Below, one piece after another: positions 5,279 through 6,103 of a stretch of 6,103 nt of DNA. The translations under genes were made by a program, and so were the position numbers. Numbering within the stretch: position 1 is the first letter of the stretch; each line of letters starts with the position of its first letter. A model generated the notes under the pieces. The model saw only the letters and a program-made list of their open reading frames with translations. It did no database searches and had not been told where the DNA came from. Source of the stretch: Phycisphaerae bacterium (GTDB lineage Bacteria > Planctomycetota > Phycisphaerae > WQYP01); the NCBI GenBank assembly GCA_013044065.1, contig JABEVA010000303.1:1-6103 (forward strand), written 5' to 3'.

Positions 5279-6103
5279 TTATCGGCTGTTGACTTTCTCC
5301 GTCATCAGCAGGATTAGCCGGCGGGCTACGTCGGCGGCCGCCTGCGGCCTACCCAGGCGTCGGGATGCCTGGGCCATAGTTTGGCGCGTGGTGGGATGAC
5401 TGAGCAATTCCACCAGAACCGGGCGAAGCGCGGCGGCATTGATGGCCGCATCTTTGGTATCCGGGACCAGCCTTGCCGCCCCGGCGGAAGTTAAGTGGGC
5501 GGCATTGGCCTGTTGGTGCTGATCGCGATGAAACGGATAGGGCAATAAAATTGCAGGCACTCCACAGGCGGTTAGTTCCGCGCAGAGTCCCGCGCCAGCC
5601 CTGGCAATGGCCAGATCGGCCAGCGCCCAGACCGCAGCCATATCGTCAACATATTCAAGCACTTTCCAAAAGCCTGGCGGGAATTTTGCAGCCGCGGTTC
5701 GGGCCTCTGCGGCCTGGCCCAACCCGGTCAGATGCAATATCTGCCAGGAGCTACGGTCTTGGGCTGGGGCCGAGCCATGCAAAGCGCCAAAAATGTCGGG
5801 TTGAGCTAACAGGGCGATGATGGCATCGTTGATCGTCTTGGCACCCAGGGAAGCGCCGGTGATGACCAAGGTGCAACGATCTGGATCCATCTGCAGTCGC
5901 TGGGCCGCTTGTTGGCGAGACAAGCTGGTCAGGGACGAGCGAATGGGGCATCCGGTAACGACCATTTTTTCGCGGTACTTGCCGATGGCGGCCGACGGTA
6001 AATCCCACTGCGTAAAAACCCGATCGGCGCGGCGGATTAACAATTGATTGGCGACCCCCGGCAAGGCATCCGGATTAAGCACTGCCAGGGGAATGCCCAT
6101 TTC
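5279..6103 (-). CDS. murG: UDP-GlcNAc:lipid I GlcNAc transferase MurG (5' end missing)
   Basis: MurG is a peripheral membrane GT-B glycosyltransferase that adds GlcNAc to lipid I to make lipid II. The frame is still open at the window edge (GAA at 6103-6101), so roughly 115-125 N-terminal residues, including the first Gly-rich loop, are missing. Counting from the Met at 6100, visible landmarks are GIPLAV then PGVAN (2-18), VTGCPIR (48-54), the second Gly-rich loop ITGASLGAKTIND (80-92), LEYVDDMAAVWALADLAIARAGAG (148-171, normally RAGA-T) and Glu175 followed by GVPAILLPYPF and DQHQQANA (193-200), which bind the UDP-GlcNAc nucleotide. Departures are LNPD where HEQN is usual and RAGAGL instead of RAGA-x-T. 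Being first in the murG-murC-murB-ddl-ftsQ order supports the call. ftsW probably lies upstream, out of view. Confidence 0.94.
   Translation of the reverse strand, partial: EMGIPLAVLNPDALPGVANQLLIRRADRVFTQWDLPSAAIGKYREKMVVTGCPIRSSLTSLSRQQAAQRLQMDPDRCTLVITGASLGAKTINDAIIALLAQPDIFGALHGSAPAQDRSSWQILHLTGLGQAAEARTAAAKFPPGFWKVLEYVDDMAAVWALADLAIARAGAGLCAELTACGVPAILLPYPFHRDQHQQANAAHLTSAGAARLVPDTKDAAINAAALRPVLVELLSHPTTRQTMAQASRRLGRPQAAADVARRLILLMTEKVNSR

Noticed and set aside
1..6103. Hidden defence system, mobile element, CRISPR array, tRNA or riboswitch
   Set aside because: I found no spaced direct repeats, terminal inverted repeats, transposase or integrase motifs, tRNA-like cloverleaf or known aptamer pattern. 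The window is accounted for by a dcw cluster and two small membrane genes.

Overview
The window looks like chromosomal DNA of a Planctomycetota-type bacterium, possibly Phycisphaerae. That placement is inferred from three things: the protein styles (short type II MurB, MurC with the string EACEYDRSF, an FtsQ-like protein of low similarity), the fairly GC-rich coding sequence, and a division/cell-wall cluster that stops after ftsQ with no ftsA or ftsZ. No marker gene is present, so the phylum call is moderate at best.

Positions 807-6103, all on the minus strand, carry a compact peptidoglycan/division (dcw) operon read from right to left: murG (5' end cut off by the window edge), murC, murB, ddl and an ftsQ-like gene. 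The murC/murB genes overlap by 23 bp and ddl/ftsQ by 4 bp. murB and ddl are 69 bp apart. The largest gap, 161 bp between murG and murC, contains inverted repeats and a possible internal promoter. Together these genes cover the last cytoplasmic precursor steps: UDP-MurNAc formation (MurB), L-Ala addition (MurC), D-Ala-D-Ala supply (Ddl) and lipid II formation (MurG). FtsQ is a membrane-anchored division protein.

Positions 1-792, on the plus strand, hold two tiny integral membrane proteins that converge on ftsQ: a 54-aa DUF1328 (YtjA-type) protein and a 70-aa DUF3185-type protein. The first lies behind a near-consensus sigma-70-type promoter with an A/T-rich upstream element and a leader of about 130 nt. 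Both have good Shine-Dalgarno sequences. Only 14 bp separate the second gene from the end of ftsQ, and I see no terminator there.

I found no RNA genes, mobile elements, CRISPR arrays or convincing rho-independent terminators. The window is mostly an ordinary cell-wall cluster. The points worth a second look are sequence departures at conserved positions (MurB Ser to Cys, MurG HEQN to LNPD, Ddl SSVG to SSVD), the end of the dcw cluster at ftsQ, and the regulatory sequences before murC and before the DUF1328 gene.
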